NCBI RefSeq assembly: GCF_900112975.1
Contig: NZ_FONQ01000020.1
Coordinates: forward strand, 1 to 58,636
Reading direction: 5' to 3'
Length of the DNA: 58,636 nt
DNA from: Flavobacterium xueshanense
GTDB taxonomy: Bacteria > Bacteroidota > Bacteroidia > Flavobacteriales > Flavobacteriaceae
Position numbers and translations under genes: made by a program. Below the pieces are notes generated by a model. It saw nothing but the letters and a program-made list of their open reading frames with translations. It had not been told where the DNA came from and did not search any database. Below are positions 1 through 8,988 of this stretch, one piece after another (the first letter of the stretch is position 1; each line of letters starts with the position of its first letter).

Positions 1-211
1 TTCTTTTAGGCTTGGCTTTCTGTCGCTTTTCATATTTGCGTTGAGCTAAATCTGCATCGTATTTACCACTGCGTAAATCACAATTACGTTGTAGCTCTCG
101 TGTTAAGACAGACTTGTCCTTTTTAATAAATAATGCTATTTGGCTTTTGCTGAAATTTTGTTCTAATAATACGCTAATAGTATATCTTTGTTCGCGGGTT
201 AAATGGCTCAT
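1..211 (-). CDS. IS30-family transposase, N-terminal part (cut by window edge)
   Basis: Seventy codons read leftward from an ATG at 211 and run off the window. The protein starts MSHLTREQRYTISVLLEQ, continues with SKSQIALFIKKDKSVLTREL and then a basic stretch rich in K and R. This is the N-terminal helix-turn-helix of IS30-type DDE transposases, which binds the element's terminal inverted repeats. The catalytic DDE core lies outside the window, so intactness cannot be judged. The gene starts about 30 bp inside a strong palindrome (240-302), which probably marks the element's end. The family call is from the N-terminal pattern only. Confidence 0.8.
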   Translation of the reverse strand, partial: MSHLTREQRYTISVLLEQNFSKSQIALFIKKDKSVLTRELQRNCDLRSGKYDADLAQRKYEKRQKAKPKR

Positions 212-239
212 TATTTACAACTTTGGTCAGGAGCAAATA

Positions 240-302
240 AAGACAATTTATTCCATTCGAGAGAGAGGGCTTTTTTGCCCTCTCTCTCGAAAAAATTGTC
301 TT
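240..302. repeat. 63-bp palindrome beside the IS30-type gene
   Basis: Outer arms AAGACAATTT (240-249) and AAATTGTCTT (293-302) enclose a perfect 14-bp stem, TCGAGAGAGAGGGC (257-270) paired with GCCCTCTCTCTCGA (277-290), around a T6 loop. Neither strand has a T-tract after the stem, so it is not a standard terminator. It lies between the start of the transposase gene and the end of mqo. It may combine an insertion-sequence end with a host hairpin, or be one regulatory hairpin. Confidence 0.7.
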
Positions 303-357
303 ATCGATTTTCCTGAGAGTTGCATTAATTAATTGAATCTAGTATTTTTATTAATTT

Positions 358-1857
358 CTAATTGTTCAGTTTTAAAACAGTAGCAGTTTCTTGTCTGACT
401 TTCGTTAATAAATCAGGATTATCGTTTAAATTCTGGCCAAAAGAAGGAATCATCGTTTTTAATTTTTCCTGCCATTCCGGCGTTTCAAATTGATCTTTAA
501 AACACCTTCCAATCAAATCAACCATAATAGAAACAGCGGTTGAAGCGCCCGGCGAGGCGCCCAACAAAACAGATAGAGTACCATCGGCAGTGGTAATTAC
601 TTCGGTACCAAATTCCAGAATTCCACCTTCTTTCTCATCTTTCTTAATCACTTGTACACGTTGCCCAGCTCGTTCTAAAACCCAGTCTTTGGATTTAGCA
701 CTTGGCACATATTCTTTTAAGGCATTAATTCTATCTTTCGGAGACTGACGCACTTGCTGAATTAAATATCTAGTAAGTGGTATATTCTTAATACCTGCGG
801 CAACCATAGGAATAATATTATCCGTTTTTATGGATAAAGGCAAATCAGAATAAGAGCCATTTTTTAAAAATCGAGTCGAAAAACCAGCAAAAGGCCCAAA
901 AAGCAATGCTTTTTCTCCATTTATCATTCGGGAATCAATATGCGGAACTGACATTGGGGGTGCGCCTACACTAGCTTTACCATATACTTTTGCCTGATGC
1001 TTTGCAATTACTTCTGGATTAATACACTTTAACCACTGTCCGCTCACTGGGAAACCGCCATATCCCTTTCCTTCTGGAACATTTGCTTTCTCTAATAACG
1101 GCAATGAACCGCCACCAGCACCAATAAAAACAAACTTAGTGTACGCTTTTTTTGTTTGGCCTGTAGCCACGTCAGTAATTTTTATTCTCCAGGACTTATC
1201 GTCTCTTTGTTTTAATTTTTGAACTTCATGGTTGAAATGAATCGTAACACCTTCTAATTTTGTTAAATAGCCAAAAATACTGCGGGTTAACTCTCCAAAA
1301 TTTACATCGGTACCAATTGCCATTGAAGTGGCGGCAACTTTGTCTGACTCCTTTCTGCCTTCCATAACCAGAGGCATCCATTTTTTCAACTCAGCAAAAT
1401 CAGTGCTAAAAATCATATCCTTAAATAAAGGATTCGAATGCAAAGCCTCAAATCTTGTTTTTAAGTAGGCTACATTTTTTTCACCCCAAACAAAACTCAG
1501 GTGTGGAATGCTTTTTATAAAATTCTCAGGAGACGGAACTTTATTTTCTTGAACGAGATACGCCCAAAACTGTCGGGAAACCTCAAAAGATTCTGCGATA
1601 CTGATTGCTTTTTTTGGATTGATGATTCCATCTTCGCTTTCTGGAGTATAATTGAGCTCGCAAAAAGCAGAATGTCCCGTTCCAGCATTATTCCAGGCAT
1701 CAGAACTTTCGGCAGCAGCAATATCCAATCGCTCATAAATTTCAATTTTTATATCAGGCTGCAACTCTTTTAGGATTAAGCCAAGAGTGGCGCTCATAAT
1801 TCCAGCTCCTATAAGAACTACTTCACTATTTGTACGTACGGTTTTGTCAGACATCAC
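358..1857 (-). CDS. mqo: Malate:quinone oxidoreductase
   Basis: The 499-residue flavoprotein oxidises malate to oxaloacetate at the inner face of the membrane and passes electrons to quinone, bypassing soluble malate dehydrogenase. The N-terminus carries the FAD-binding dinucleotide fold with GAGIMS at residues 17-22. Further conserved blocks are AWNNAGTGHSAFCELNYTP (substrate region), FIGAGGGSLPLL and GYGGFPVSGQWL. Length is normal for the family. Two adjacent ATGs (1857 and 1854) make the exact start uncertain by one codon. The promoter -7 element TATCTTTG lies at 1879-1872 on this strand, giving a very short leader. The gene is transcribed toward the IS30-like element. Identification is firm. 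Confidence 0.96.
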   Translation of the reverse strand: MMSDKTVRTNSEVVLIGAGIMSATLGLILKELQPDIKIEIYERLDIAAAESSDAWNNAGTGHSAFCELNYTPESEDGIINPKKAISIAESFEVSRQFWAYLVQENKVPSPENFIKSIPHLSFVWGEKNVAYLKTRFEALHSNPLFKDMIFSTDFAELKKWMPLVMEGRKESDKVAATSMAIGTDVNFGELTRSIFGYLTKLEGVTIHFNHEVQKLKQRDDKSWRIKITDVATGQTKKAYTKFVFIGAGGGSLPLLEKANVPEGKGYGGFPVSGQWLKCINPEVIAKHQAKVYGKASVGAPPMSVPHIDSRMINGEKALLFGPFAGFSTRFLKNGSYSDLPLSIKTDNIIPMVAAGIKNIPLTRYLIQQVRQSPKDRINALKEYVPSAKSKDWVLERAGQRVQVIKKDEKEGGILEFGTEVITTADGTLSVLLGASPGASTAVSIMVDLIGRCFKDQFETPEWQEKLKTMIPSFGQNLNDNPDLLTKVRQETATVLKLNN

Positions 1858-1871
1858 TACATTTTAAAGTG

Positions 1872-1879
1872 CAAAGATA
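1872..1879 (-). promoter_or_regulatory. Bacteroidota -7 promoter element for mqo
   Basis: On the minus strand this reads TATCTTTG, matching TAnnTTTG. It ends 14 bases before the mqo start. No TTG lies at the usual 17-20 base spacing; the nearest is 13 bases upstream, so only the -7 half is convincing. Confidence 0.55.
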
Positions 1880-1972
1880 AATTATATAATTGCAAAAAAA
1901 GCATAAATTTTGCCTCAAAAGTTACATTTATCAAACCCTTTTTTGCGAAAACACAGCTTTTTTATATTGATT

Positions 1973-2389
1973 TTAAAATCTTTTTCGGGTCAAATAATCC
2001 TGAAGCATTATCGTTGCCGAAATCTCGTCAATCAGTGCTTTGTTAAGACGTTGTTTCTTACTCATTCCGCTATCAATCATGGATTGGAAAGCCATTTTTG
2101 AAGTAAAGCGTTCATCAACCCGAATAACTTTCATCTCCGGAAAATGATTTGTAAAATGCGTTACAAAACCTTTTATAATGGAAGCACTTTCTGAAGGCTC
2201 GCCGTTCATTTGTTTGGGTTCACCAATAAGGACAGCTTCAACTTTCTCTTTGGAAAAATAGTCTTTCAAAAAAGCAATTGCGGTTGTGGAAGGAATGGTT
2301 GTCAATCCTGAAGCTATGATTTGCATTTCATCGGTAACGGCAATTCCGGTTCGTTTTTGTCCATAATCTATGGAGAGAATTCTTGGCAT
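1973..2389 (-). CDS. ruvX: RuvX/YqgF-type pre-16S rRNA nuclease / Holliday junction resolvase
   Basis: The product is about 138 residues with an RNase H-like fold. It starts MPRILSIDYGQKRTGIAVTD, which contains the first catalytic Asp; later blocks are LIGEPKQMNG (Glu) and VIRVDERFTSKMA (Asp). The family trims the 5' end of pre-16S rRNA in E. coli and has been proposed to resolve Holliday junctions. The frame stays open five codons further to 2404, but homologues begin at MPR, so 2389 was chosen. It precedes mqo on the same strand with a gap of about 115 bp holding mqo's own promoter, so it is probably not co-transcribed with it. Confidence 0.92.
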   Translation of the reverse strand: MPRILSIDYGQKRTGIAVTDEMQIIASGLTTIPSTTAIAFLKDYFSKEKVEAVLIGEPKQMNGEPSESASIIKGFVTHFTNHFPEMKVIRVDERFTSKMAFQSMIDSGMSKKQRLNKALIDEISATIMLQDYLTRKRF

Positions 2390-2576
2390 TTCAATTTTTT
2401 TCAAAGGTAACTATTTTAATATCTCAATTCTTAGCAGTAACAGAAAAGTCACTTCGCTATCATTTTTTTTCAAAATTTATTTTTCCCCCATTGAAATACA
2501 AAGAACAATTATTATTTTAAATTAAATATTAAAACAAGAAGTTAAATCTGTAACATTTTCTAATCATTTTGCTTTT

Positions 2577-2604
2577 TTGCTTTTGGCTAAAAATCCTATC
2601 TTTG
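2577..2604 (+). promoter_or_regulatory. Promoter of dapD (TTG-N17-TATCTTTG)
   Basis: A TTG at 2577-2579 is followed after 17 bases by TATCTTTG at 2597-2604, a full match to the Bacteroidota sigma-A promoter. The expected transcription start would leave a leader of only about a dozen bases before the dapD ATG at 2624. Confidence 0.75.
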
Positions 2605-2623
2605 TCAAAAATTATCAAAAAAA

Positions 2624-3439
2624 ATGAATCCATTACAACCGATTATAGAACAAGCTTGGGAAAACCGCGCTTTGCTGCAGGAAACTACAACTACTGACGC
2701 AATCAGAGAAGTTATCGAGTTATTAGACACAGGAAAACTGCGCGTAGCTGAACCAAAAGGAGACACCTGGCAAGTAAACGAATGGGTTAAGAAAGCCGTG
2801 GTTATGTACTTCCCAATTCAAAAAATGGAAACATGGGAATCAGGAATTTTTGAATACCATGACAAAATGTTATTGAAAAGAGGCTATGCTGAAAAAGGAA
2901 TTCGTGTGGTTCCTAATGCAGTCGCGCGTTACGGCGCTTACATCTCAAGTGGGGTTATTTTGATGCCAAGTTATGTAAATATTGGTGCTTATGTTGACGA
3001 AGGAACAATGGTGGACACTTGGGCAACCGTAGGAAGTTGCGCTCAAATTGGTAAAAACGTACACTTAAGCGGTGGTGTTGGTATTGGTGGTGTTTTAGAA
3101 CCATTGCAAGCTGCTCCTGTAATTATTGAAGATGGTGCTTTTATTGGTTCACGTTGTATCGTAGTTGAAGGAGTTCACGTTGGCAAAGAAGCCGTTCTTG
3201 GTGCTAATGTTTGCTTGACTGCATCTACAAAAATTATTGATGTTACAGGTGAAACTCCTGTTGAAATGAAAGGTTTTGTTCCTGCTCGTTCGGTAGTAAT
3301 TCCAGGAAGTTATACAAAAACGTTTCCAGCAGGAGATTTTCAGGTGCCTTGTGCTTTAATCATTGGAACACGCAAGCCTTCAACAGATTTGAAAACTTCA
3401 TTGAATAACGCTTTACGCGAATATGACGTAGCGGTATAG
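2624..3439 (+). CDS. dapD: 2,3,4,5-tetrahydropyridine-2,6-dicarboxylate N-succinyltransferase
   Basis: This cytosolic enzyme succinylates tetrahydrodipicolinate in the succinylase branch of lysine and meso-diaminopimelate synthesis, supplying peptidoglycan precursors. The 271 residues match the family length. An N-terminal helical part (to about residue 100) is followed by a left-handed beta-helix of hexapeptide repeats, visible as SGVILMPSYVNIGAYVDEG and IGKNVHLSGGVGIGG, then the C-terminal block FPAGDFQVPCALIIGTR. The gene has its own promoter at 2577-2604. The next gene, a glycosyltransferase, starts 32 bp downstream. Confidence 0.97.
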   Translation: MNPLQPIIEQAWENRALLQETTTTDAIREVIELLDTGKLRVAEPKGDTWQVNEWVKKAVVMYFPIQKMETWESGIFEYHDKMLLKRGYAEKGIRVVPNAVARYGAYISSGVILMPSYVNIGAYVDEGTMVDTWATVGSCAQIGKNVHLSGGVGIGGVLEPLQAAPVIIEDGAFIGSRCIVVEGVHVGKEAVLGANVCLTASTKIIDVTGETPVEMKGFVPARSVVIPGSYTKTFPAGDFQVPCALIIGTRKPSTDLKTSLNNALREYDVAV

Positions 3440-3471
3440 TGCGTTTTTAAAATCTATAAACAAAAAACCTA

Positions 3472-4452
3472 TTGGATATTTCAATAATTATTGTCAATTA
3501 CCGGGGTTGGAAAGCCTTAGCTGAATGTTTAGAATCTATTGAAATAATTATTTCGAAAACATTCACATTCGAAGTCATCATTGTTGATAATTTTTCTAAA
3601 GAGGGGCAATTTCCTGTTTTTAAACAAAAATATTCCAAGTTTACATTTATAGAAAATAATGGTAATAATGGTTTCTCAAATGGTTGCAACTTTGGTGCAA
3701 ACATTGCTTCGGGAAACCATTTCCTTTTTTTAAATCCAGATACAAAACTTACTCTTAGAGCCCTTGAAACCCTTTTAGAAACAACCGTTTCCCATCCAGA
3801 AATTGGAATTTTATCCTGTTTGCAAATAAACGAAAACAAAGTTTTTTACAAACAGAATAATTTATTTCCGGCTTTAGGACGCTTTTTCGGAATCTCAAGA
3901 TCTCTTTATAGAAAACTAAATAAGGCAAAATTAGAAAAACGTTTTAACAACAACAATGATTTGTTTTACCCAGATTGGGTTACCGGAGCGGTCATTTTTA
4001 TAAGCCGAGAATGGTTTAACAAAATTAAAGGCTGGAACGAAGATTATTGGCTGTATTTTGAAGATGTTGACCTTTGCAAAAAAGTTTGTAATCTTGGAGG
4101 AAAAGTTGCCGTAACCAGAAAAGCAACAATTTTTCATCAGCATGGCGGCGCCTCCCGATTAAATGTAAAAACTAAAGCACTCACAAAAACAGAAGTAATT
4201 ATTTCTAAACATGTGTACATCAGCGATCAATTTTCAACAGGAATACAACTTTATTTGCATACATTATTAATTTTAGGAGTTCTTAGTGAGAAACTATTTT
4301 TGTCGCTTTTAAGCGTATTTTTATTTTTTATTCCAAAATTAAAAGTGAATCGGCTGATGCTTAAAAACCTATCCGTATATTATTTAAATGCCCTACGAAA
4401 ACAAACCTGGATTAGTCCCCGTGCAATGAATTACTTGAAAACAAAAGCATAA
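3472..4452 (+). CDS. Family 2 glycosyltransferase (rhamnosyltransferase-like)
   Basis: The 326-residue protein has a GT-A fold. It opens MDISIIIVNYRGWKALAECL and carries the nucleotide-sugar site FLFLNPDTKL and the acceptor-side motif DYWLYFEDVDLCKKV typical of WcaA/RfbF-like rhamnosyl or related transferases. The C-terminal 70 residues include a hydrophobic stretch (about 255-290) that may attach it to the inner membrane. The only start that keeps the N-terminal beta strand is TTG at 3472, because no ATG lies near. It is first of five envelope-sugar genes; donor and acceptor sugars cannot be read from sequence. Confidence 0.85.
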   Translation: MDISIIIVNYRGWKALAECLESIEIIISKTFTFEVIIVDNFSKEGQFPVFKQKYSKFTFIENNGNNGFSNGCNFGANIASGNHFLFLNPDTKLTLRALETLLETTVSHPEIGILSCLQINENKVFYKQNNLFPALGRFFGISRSLYRKLNKAKLEKRFNNNNDLFYPDWVTGAVIFISREWFNKIKGWNEDYWLYFEDVDLCKKVCNLGGKVAVTRKATIFHQHGGASRLNVKTKALTKTEVIISKHVYISDQFSTGIQLYLHTLLILGVLSEKLFLSLLSVFLFFIPKLKVNRLMLKNLSVYYLNALRKQTWISPRAMNYLKTKA

Positions 4453-4472
4453 TTTTTTCAAATTTACTTCAA

Positions 4473-5537
4473 ATGAAAATACTTGTAATTCAACAAAAAA
4501 TGATTGGAGATGTTTTAGTCAGCTCCATTTTATGTGATAATTTGCGGAAAGCCTATCCCAAAGCGCAAATTGATTTTATGGTTTACGAATCTACAGTTGC
4601 TGTTTTACAAGGAAATACAAGTTTTGATAACCTCATCCTTTTTAAGGAAAAACATCAAAAAAGCAAATGGGAATATTTTAAATTACTAAAATCCATTCGA
4701 ACGGAAAAATACGATATTGTTATTGATGCGTATTCCAAATTAGAAAGCTGGCTCGTCGTATTATTTTCCGGTGCAAAACAAAAAATATCGTACTGGAAAA
4801 AAGGAAGAGGCTTTCTTTATACGGATACCGTGAAACGAAAAAAAACATCTAATATTAATTTGGGTTTAATAATTGAACAACGATTAGCACTGCTAAATCC
4901 TTTGCATCTGGATATTGAATTAGAAACTTTGCCCCGAATTTATGTAACTCAAGAAGAAAATGATTTAGCTGCTTCTCTTTTTGATTCTTATGGAATAGAC
5001 CTGTTTAAAAAAACAATTATGGTCAGTCTCATTGGGAGTAGTTCTGATAAAACATATCCGCTGGAATACATGTCGAAATTAGTGGATTTTATGGCAGATA
5101 AAGGGGATATAAATATTCTTTTTAATTATTTTCCAAAGCAAATTGAAGATGCGAAAAAAATCTACAATGGGTGTAAAGAAAGTACCAAACAGATGATTTA
5201 TTTCTCCCTTTTAGGAAAAAATATCCGGGAGTTTATCGCCATCATGAATCATTGTGATATGATAATTGGCAACGATGGCGGGGCAATAAATATGGCAAAA
5301 GCGTTAGAAAAACCCTCTTTTATTATTTTTTCGCCTTGGATTGACAAAAAAGGATGGGCCACATTTGAAGATGGAATCAATCATGTTTCACTGCATTTAC
5401 AAGAGTTTAAACCTGATTTATTTGAGGGCAAAACGGCTAAAATTATAAAAAAAGAAACCATCGCGTTTTACAAAGAGTTTACTCCCAAGTTAATTTTTCC
5501 TGCTTTAAATACTTTCTTGAAAACACATTTAGAATAA
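4473..5537 (+). CDS. Family 9 glycosyltransferase (heptosyltransferase-like)
   Basis: The 354-residue protein resembles lipopolysaccharide heptosyltransferases of the GT9 family (two Rossmann domains, GT-B fold). The N-terminus MKILVIQQKMIGDVLVSSIL is the acceptor-side signature. The C-terminal domain has MIIGNDGGAINMAKALEKP, the place where family members usually have a GPSH-like donor loop; here the His is absent. It probably adds a heptose or similar sugar to the lipid A core at the cytoplasmic face of the inner membrane. It starts 20 bp after the upstream GT2 gene and is followed 31 bp later by another GT2, suggesting one transcript. Confidence 0.88.
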   Translation: MKILVIQQKMIGDVLVSSILCDNLRKAYPKAQIDFMVYESTVAVLQGNTSFDNLILFKEKHQKSKWEYFKLLKSIRTEKYDIVIDAYSKLESWLVVLFSGAKQKISYWKKGRGFLYTDTVKRKKTSNINLGLIIEQRLALLNPLHLDIELETLPRIYVTQEENDLAASLFDSYGIDLFKKTIMVSLIGSSSDKTYPLEYMSKLVDFMADKGDINILFNYFPKQIEDAKKIYNGCKESTKQMIYFSLLGKNIREFIAIMNHCDMIIGNDGGAINMAKALEKPSFIIFSPWIDKKGWATFEDGINHVSLHLQEFKPDLFEGKTAKIIKKETIAFYKEFTPKLIFPALNTFLKTHLE

Positions 5538-5568
5538 TGCTCTATTTTTGTAAAACATCCAAAAATTA

Positions 5569-6360
5569 ATGAAATACGATTACAATATTAACATTTCAGT
5601 TTTAATAATTACATTAAACGAAGAAAATCAAATGAAAGCACTTTTAGCTGATTTGGATTTTGCTGCCGAAATTATTGTTGTAGATTCATTCAGCACAGAT
5701 AGCACTGAAGTTATTTGTAAAGCATTCGATAACGTAAAATTCATTCAAAATAAGTTCGAAAATTATTCTTTACAAAGAAATTTTGCAATTGCTCAGGCAA
5801 AAAATGATTGGATTTTATTTCTCGATGCCGATGAAAGATTAACTCCTGAATTAAAAAAAGAAATTGTAGGTACTGTAAAAAATAATGAAAATTACGCCGC
5901 TTTTCTATTTCGAAGAATTTTTATGTTTGAAAATAAAGTTTTGCATTTCAGCGGAAATCAAAATGATAAAATATACCGTCTGTTTCATAAAAAACATGCG
6001 GAATACACTACGGATAAACTCGTACATGAAAAATTAAAAGTAAATGGAAATATAGGTGTTCTAAAAAACAAACTCATTCATTATTCCTACTCCAATTACC
6101 AAGCATATAAGTCAAAAACTACTCGCTACGGAAAATTTAAAGCTCAAGAGATGTTCATGAAGAAACAAAAATCTTTGGTTTTATTTCATCTTTTACATCC
6201 AATATATAACTTTTTATTCAATTATATTGTACGATTAGGCTTTTTAGACGGAGAAAAGGGGCTGATTATTTGTTATTTAAATGCTTATTCGATTCACATT
6301 CGCTATCAAGAATTAGGACAACTTTGGAAAAGAAAACTACAGTTACCTCCAAAACAATAA
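5569..6360 (+). CDS. Family 2 glycosyltransferase (WaaE/KdtX-like core glucosyltransferase)
   Basis: The 263 residues start with ISVLIITLNEENQMKALLA, carry the divalent-metal motif in DWILFLDADERLTPEL, and end with LVHEKLKVNGNIGVLKNKL plus a Tyr/Ser-rich segment. That arrangement is typical of the WaaE group, which adds glucose to a core heptose. It lies last in the run of three plus-strand transferases. Its final 18 bases overlap the end of the convergent kinase-like gene at 6343-7104. The exact sugar is not predictable. Confidence 0.85.
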   Translation: MKYDYNINISVLIITLNEENQMKALLADLDFAAEIIVVDSFSTDSTEVICKAFDNVKFIQNKFENYSLQRNFAIAQAKNDWILFLDADERLTPELKKEIVGTVKNNENYAAFLFRRIFMFENKVLHFSGNQNDKIYRLFHKKHAEYTTDKLVHEKLKVNGNIGVLKNKLIHYSYSNYQAYKSKTTRYGKFKAQEMFMKKQKSLVLFHLLHPIYNFLFNYIVRLGFLDGEKGLIICYLNAYSIHIRYQELGQLWKRKLQLPPKQ

Positions 6361-7104
6361 TTTCTTTTTACGAGCAATTTTTCTACGAAATTTTGACTGA
6401 AAATCATTCGTATAAAAACACATTTTATTGAATATCTCATCGTATTTCTTATCGTACAATTTTGCATACTCATCACTCATTACAGCCAACATTTCAATTT
6501 TTGGCGTAAGCCGATGAAAATTTTTCATACGAGAATCAAAATCCATTACATCATGAAAATTCATTCGGTTTAAATCTACCAAATAGAAATTATATTTACC
6601 TTCCAATCGCTTTTGTATCAATGTATTTCCCGGAGAATGATCTAAAAACTCAATTCCTTTTTGATGTAAATCAAATGTAAATTGGGTAAACTGACGCAAT
6701 ATATTCTCATGGTCTGGGTAATCCGGATTTTGTACCAATTCTCTAAAGGTCAATTCGGACGGAAGGTGTTCACTAATGTAAAAACTGTTTTCCAGTCCTA
6801 ATATCTTAAAATTTTCAGCATAAGCAATGGGTTGTGGCGTTCCTATACCGTTTGTGATTAATTTATTTGCATACTCAAAAGAACGTCTGGCTTTAGATTT
6901 TCTGAAATATTTATAGGCGAATTGATTAATAAGATTAGGGATTTTAAACGATTTGATATTAATCGTTTTGTTTTCTAAATCGAAGAGTTTTATCTTATTT
7001 CTTTGACCGTCACCAAATAATGTTCCCTGCTTATCAAAATTATTTACACAGTTCCGAATTTGTTTCTCAAAAGATTTAAAAGAAGGGTTAAAGATATATT
7101 TCAT
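6343..7104 (-). CDS. Kdo kinase-like lipopolysaccharide kinase (KdkA/WaaP/InaA family)
   Basis: The 253-residue protein has an atypical protein-kinase fold. A candidate ATP-binding Lys is K51 (INIKSF), with a possible partner Glu at E77. The catalytic loop is FLDHSPGNTLI (D155, N160) and the metal-binding Asp is D177 in LVDLNRM. Family members phosphorylate Kdo or heptose of the inner LPS core, which fits its place between four glycosyltransferase genes. It is on the opposite strand to them. Its 3' end overlaps the upstream GT2 gene by 18 bases, so the two genes converge with no room for a terminator. The substrate is inferred from context. Confidence 0.8.
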   Translation of the reverse strand: MKYIFNPSFKSFEKQIRNCVNNFDKQGTLFGDGQRNKIKLFDLENKTINIKSFKIPNLINQFAYKYFRKSKARRSFEYANKLITNGIGTPQPIAYAENFKILGLENSFYISEHLPSELTFRELVQNPDYPDHENILRQFTQFTFDLHQKGIEFLDHSPGNTLIQKRLEGKYNFYLVDLNRMNFHDVMDFDSRMKNFHRLTPKIEMLAVMSDEYAKLYDKKYDEIFNKMCFYTNDFQSKFRRKIARKKKLLFWR

Positions 7105-7316
7105 AAAAAGGAGAATTGATTGACAAAAGTAGGTATTGAATTCAAGACTTAAAATATTTAATGTAATTTTACCTGAAATTATGCCTAAATCCTACTGTAT
7201 TATTATATGTATGAGAAAGTATATTAGGATTTAAATAAATAAATATTAGAATTATAAACAAACTTTCTAATAAAAACCAAAAATTAGTAAACAAATTTAA
7301 ATACTAAAATCAATAC

Positions 7317-8426
7317 ATGACCATTCTACATATATCTGCAGTAAAAAGTTGGGGCGGTGGCGAAAACCATATTGAAACCTTATGTTATGAATTGAAACAA
7401 TCCAATCCTGAAATAAAAAATATTGTCTTATGTGTTGAAAACACTCTTTTTCATGAACGTCTAAATCAAACCCAAATAGAATTTCAAACTGCACCTTTAG
7501 CTTATAATTTAGATCTCCGCTTTTCATTAAAAATCATTAATTTATGTAAAACTAAAAAAGTTGATATTATTCACATTCATGATCCATCTGCAATTGCGTT
7601 GACAATCATTGCGGATAAATTCGCTAATTTACCACCTTTTATTTTTAGCAAGAAAACATCATTCCCAATAAAAAACAAAAAACTTACACTTTATAAATAT
7701 AATTATTCTAAAATAAAAAAATATTTATGTGTTTCAGACGAGACTAGAAGAATTACTTTACAGTCAATAAAAGATCGAGATAAAGTAATTACAGTTTACC
7801 AAGGCACCTCTATTACCAATAAAAGCACTGCAACAGATTTTTTATTACGCGAGAAATTTGCTATTGATGACTCTAAAAAAATAGTGGGAACAATAGGAAA
7901 TCACATTAGGGCTAAAAATCTTGAGACATTCATAGAAACAGTTAATCTAATTGTGAATGTAAAAAAAAGAACAGATATCATATTTGTGCAAATTGGCTCT
8001 TTTACGGAGCGCACAGAAGATTTATTAATAAAAATTAAAGAATTAAAATTAGAAAACTACATCCATTTTTTAGGATATGTACCGAATGCTTCTAACTTCA
8101 TCCCACAATTTGATGCATTATTGATGACATCACAAAGCGAAGGTATACCCGAAGTAATTTTTGAAAGTTTTTATCATAAAAAACCTGTAATAAGCACTGA
8201 TGTAGGAGGAATTCCTGAAATTATACAAGAAGGTATTAACGGTCTATTAACCCCCAAAGAAGATTTTGAGATGATGTCAGAAAAAATAATTTATTTGTTT
8301 AACAATAAAGAGCTTGAGGAAAAATTTGTAACGCTTTCTTACGAAAAATTAATTTCAAATTATACTGCTTCAGTAATGGCTCAAAAAACTTTAAAAGAAT
8401 ATAAAACTATTTTAAATGGAAATTAA
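7317..8426 (+). CDS. Family 4 glycosyltransferase
   Basis: The 369-residue GT-B enzyme opens ILHISAVKSWGGGENHIETL, where the Gly-rich loop binds the donor. In the C-terminal domain it has TSQSEGIPEVIFESF, containing the EX7E motif of GT4, followed by KKPVISTDVGGIPEII and EGINGLL. It retains the configuration of the transferred sugar and uses nucleotide-sugar donors at the cytoplasmic membrane face. It belongs to the LPS-core-like cluster. About 210 A+T-rich bases separate it from the divergent kinase gene. Its last 11 bases overlap tsaC, so the two are translationally coupled despite unrelated roles. Confidence 0.9.
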   Translation: MTILHISAVKSWGGGENHIETLCYELKQSNPEIKNIVLCVENTLFHERLNQTQIEFQTAPLAYNLDLRFSLKIINLCKTKKVDIIHIHDPSAIALTIIADKFANLPPFIFSKKTSFPIKNKKLTLYKYNYSKIKKYLCVSDETRRITLQSIKDRDKVITVYQGTSITNKSTATDFLLREKFAIDDSKKIVGTIGNHIRAKNLETFIETVNLIVNVKKRTDIIFVQIGSFTERTEDLLIKIKELKLENYIHFLGYVPNASNFIPQFDALLMTSQSEGIPEVIFESFYHKKPVISTDVGGIPEIIQEGINGLLTPKEDFEMMSEKIIYLFNNKELEEKFVTLSYEKLISNYTASVMAQKTLKEYKTILNGN

Positions 8427-8982
8427 CGACGAAATACATAAAGCTTACGAAGTTATAAAAGAAGGCGGAATAATCCTATATCCTACTGATACTGTTTGGG
8501 GAATTGGTTGTGACGCCACAAATCCTGAAGCTGTAGCCAAAATATACAAGCTCAAAAAAAGAATCGAAACTCAAAGCATGATCGTTTTGATGAATGGTGA
8601 AAAAATGATGTACAATGTCTTTAAAGACATACCAGAAGTGGCCTGGCAAATAATGGATTTATCTGAAAATCCAACCACTTTAGTTCTGGACAAACCCAGA
8701 AACGTAGCTCCAAATTTAATTGCATCAGATAATACGTTGGGAATACGAATCGTGAAAGAGCCTTTTTGTTTTAAGTTAATGGAAAAAATGAAAAAACCAT
8801 TGGTTTCGACATCGGCAAATATCTCGGGACAACCTACTCCAAAAAGTTTTAAAGAAATTAGTCCTGAAATTATAAAAGGCGTGGACTATGTTGTAAATTT
8901 GCATCGCGAAAAAATTGCCGGAAAACCTTCTACAATTATAAAATTAACGAACGATTCTCAGGTAAAAGTGATCCGTAAATAG
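8416..8982 (+). CDS. tsaC: L-threonylcarbamoyladenylate synthase
   Basis: The 188-residue YrdC-fold protein makes threonylcarbamoyl-AMP from threonine, bicarbonate and ATP, the first step of the universal t6A37 tRNA modification. Diagnostic blocks are GGIILYPTDTVWGIGCDA, KIYKLKKR, LGIRIVKE and STSANISGQPTPKSF. It is the short form: the extra C-terminal Sua5 domain is missing. The ATG overlaps the end of the preceding glycosyltransferase by 11 bases. Together with cca just downstream it forms a small tRNA-maturation pair. Confidence 0.93.
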   Translation: MEINDEIHKAYEVIKEGGIILYPTDTVWGIGCDATNPEAVAKIYKLKKRIETQSMIVLMNGEKMMYNVFKDIPEVAWQIMDLSENPTTLVLDKPRNVAPNLIASDNTLGIRIVKEPFCFKLMEKMKKPLVSTSANISGQPTPKSFKEISPEIIKGVDYVVNLHREKIAGKPSTIIKLTNDSQVKVIRK

Positions 8983-8988
8983 TAATGA

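Noticed and set aside
240..302. Palindrome as mqo terminator
   Set aside because: Neither strand has a T-run after the stem; the T6 tract is the loop.
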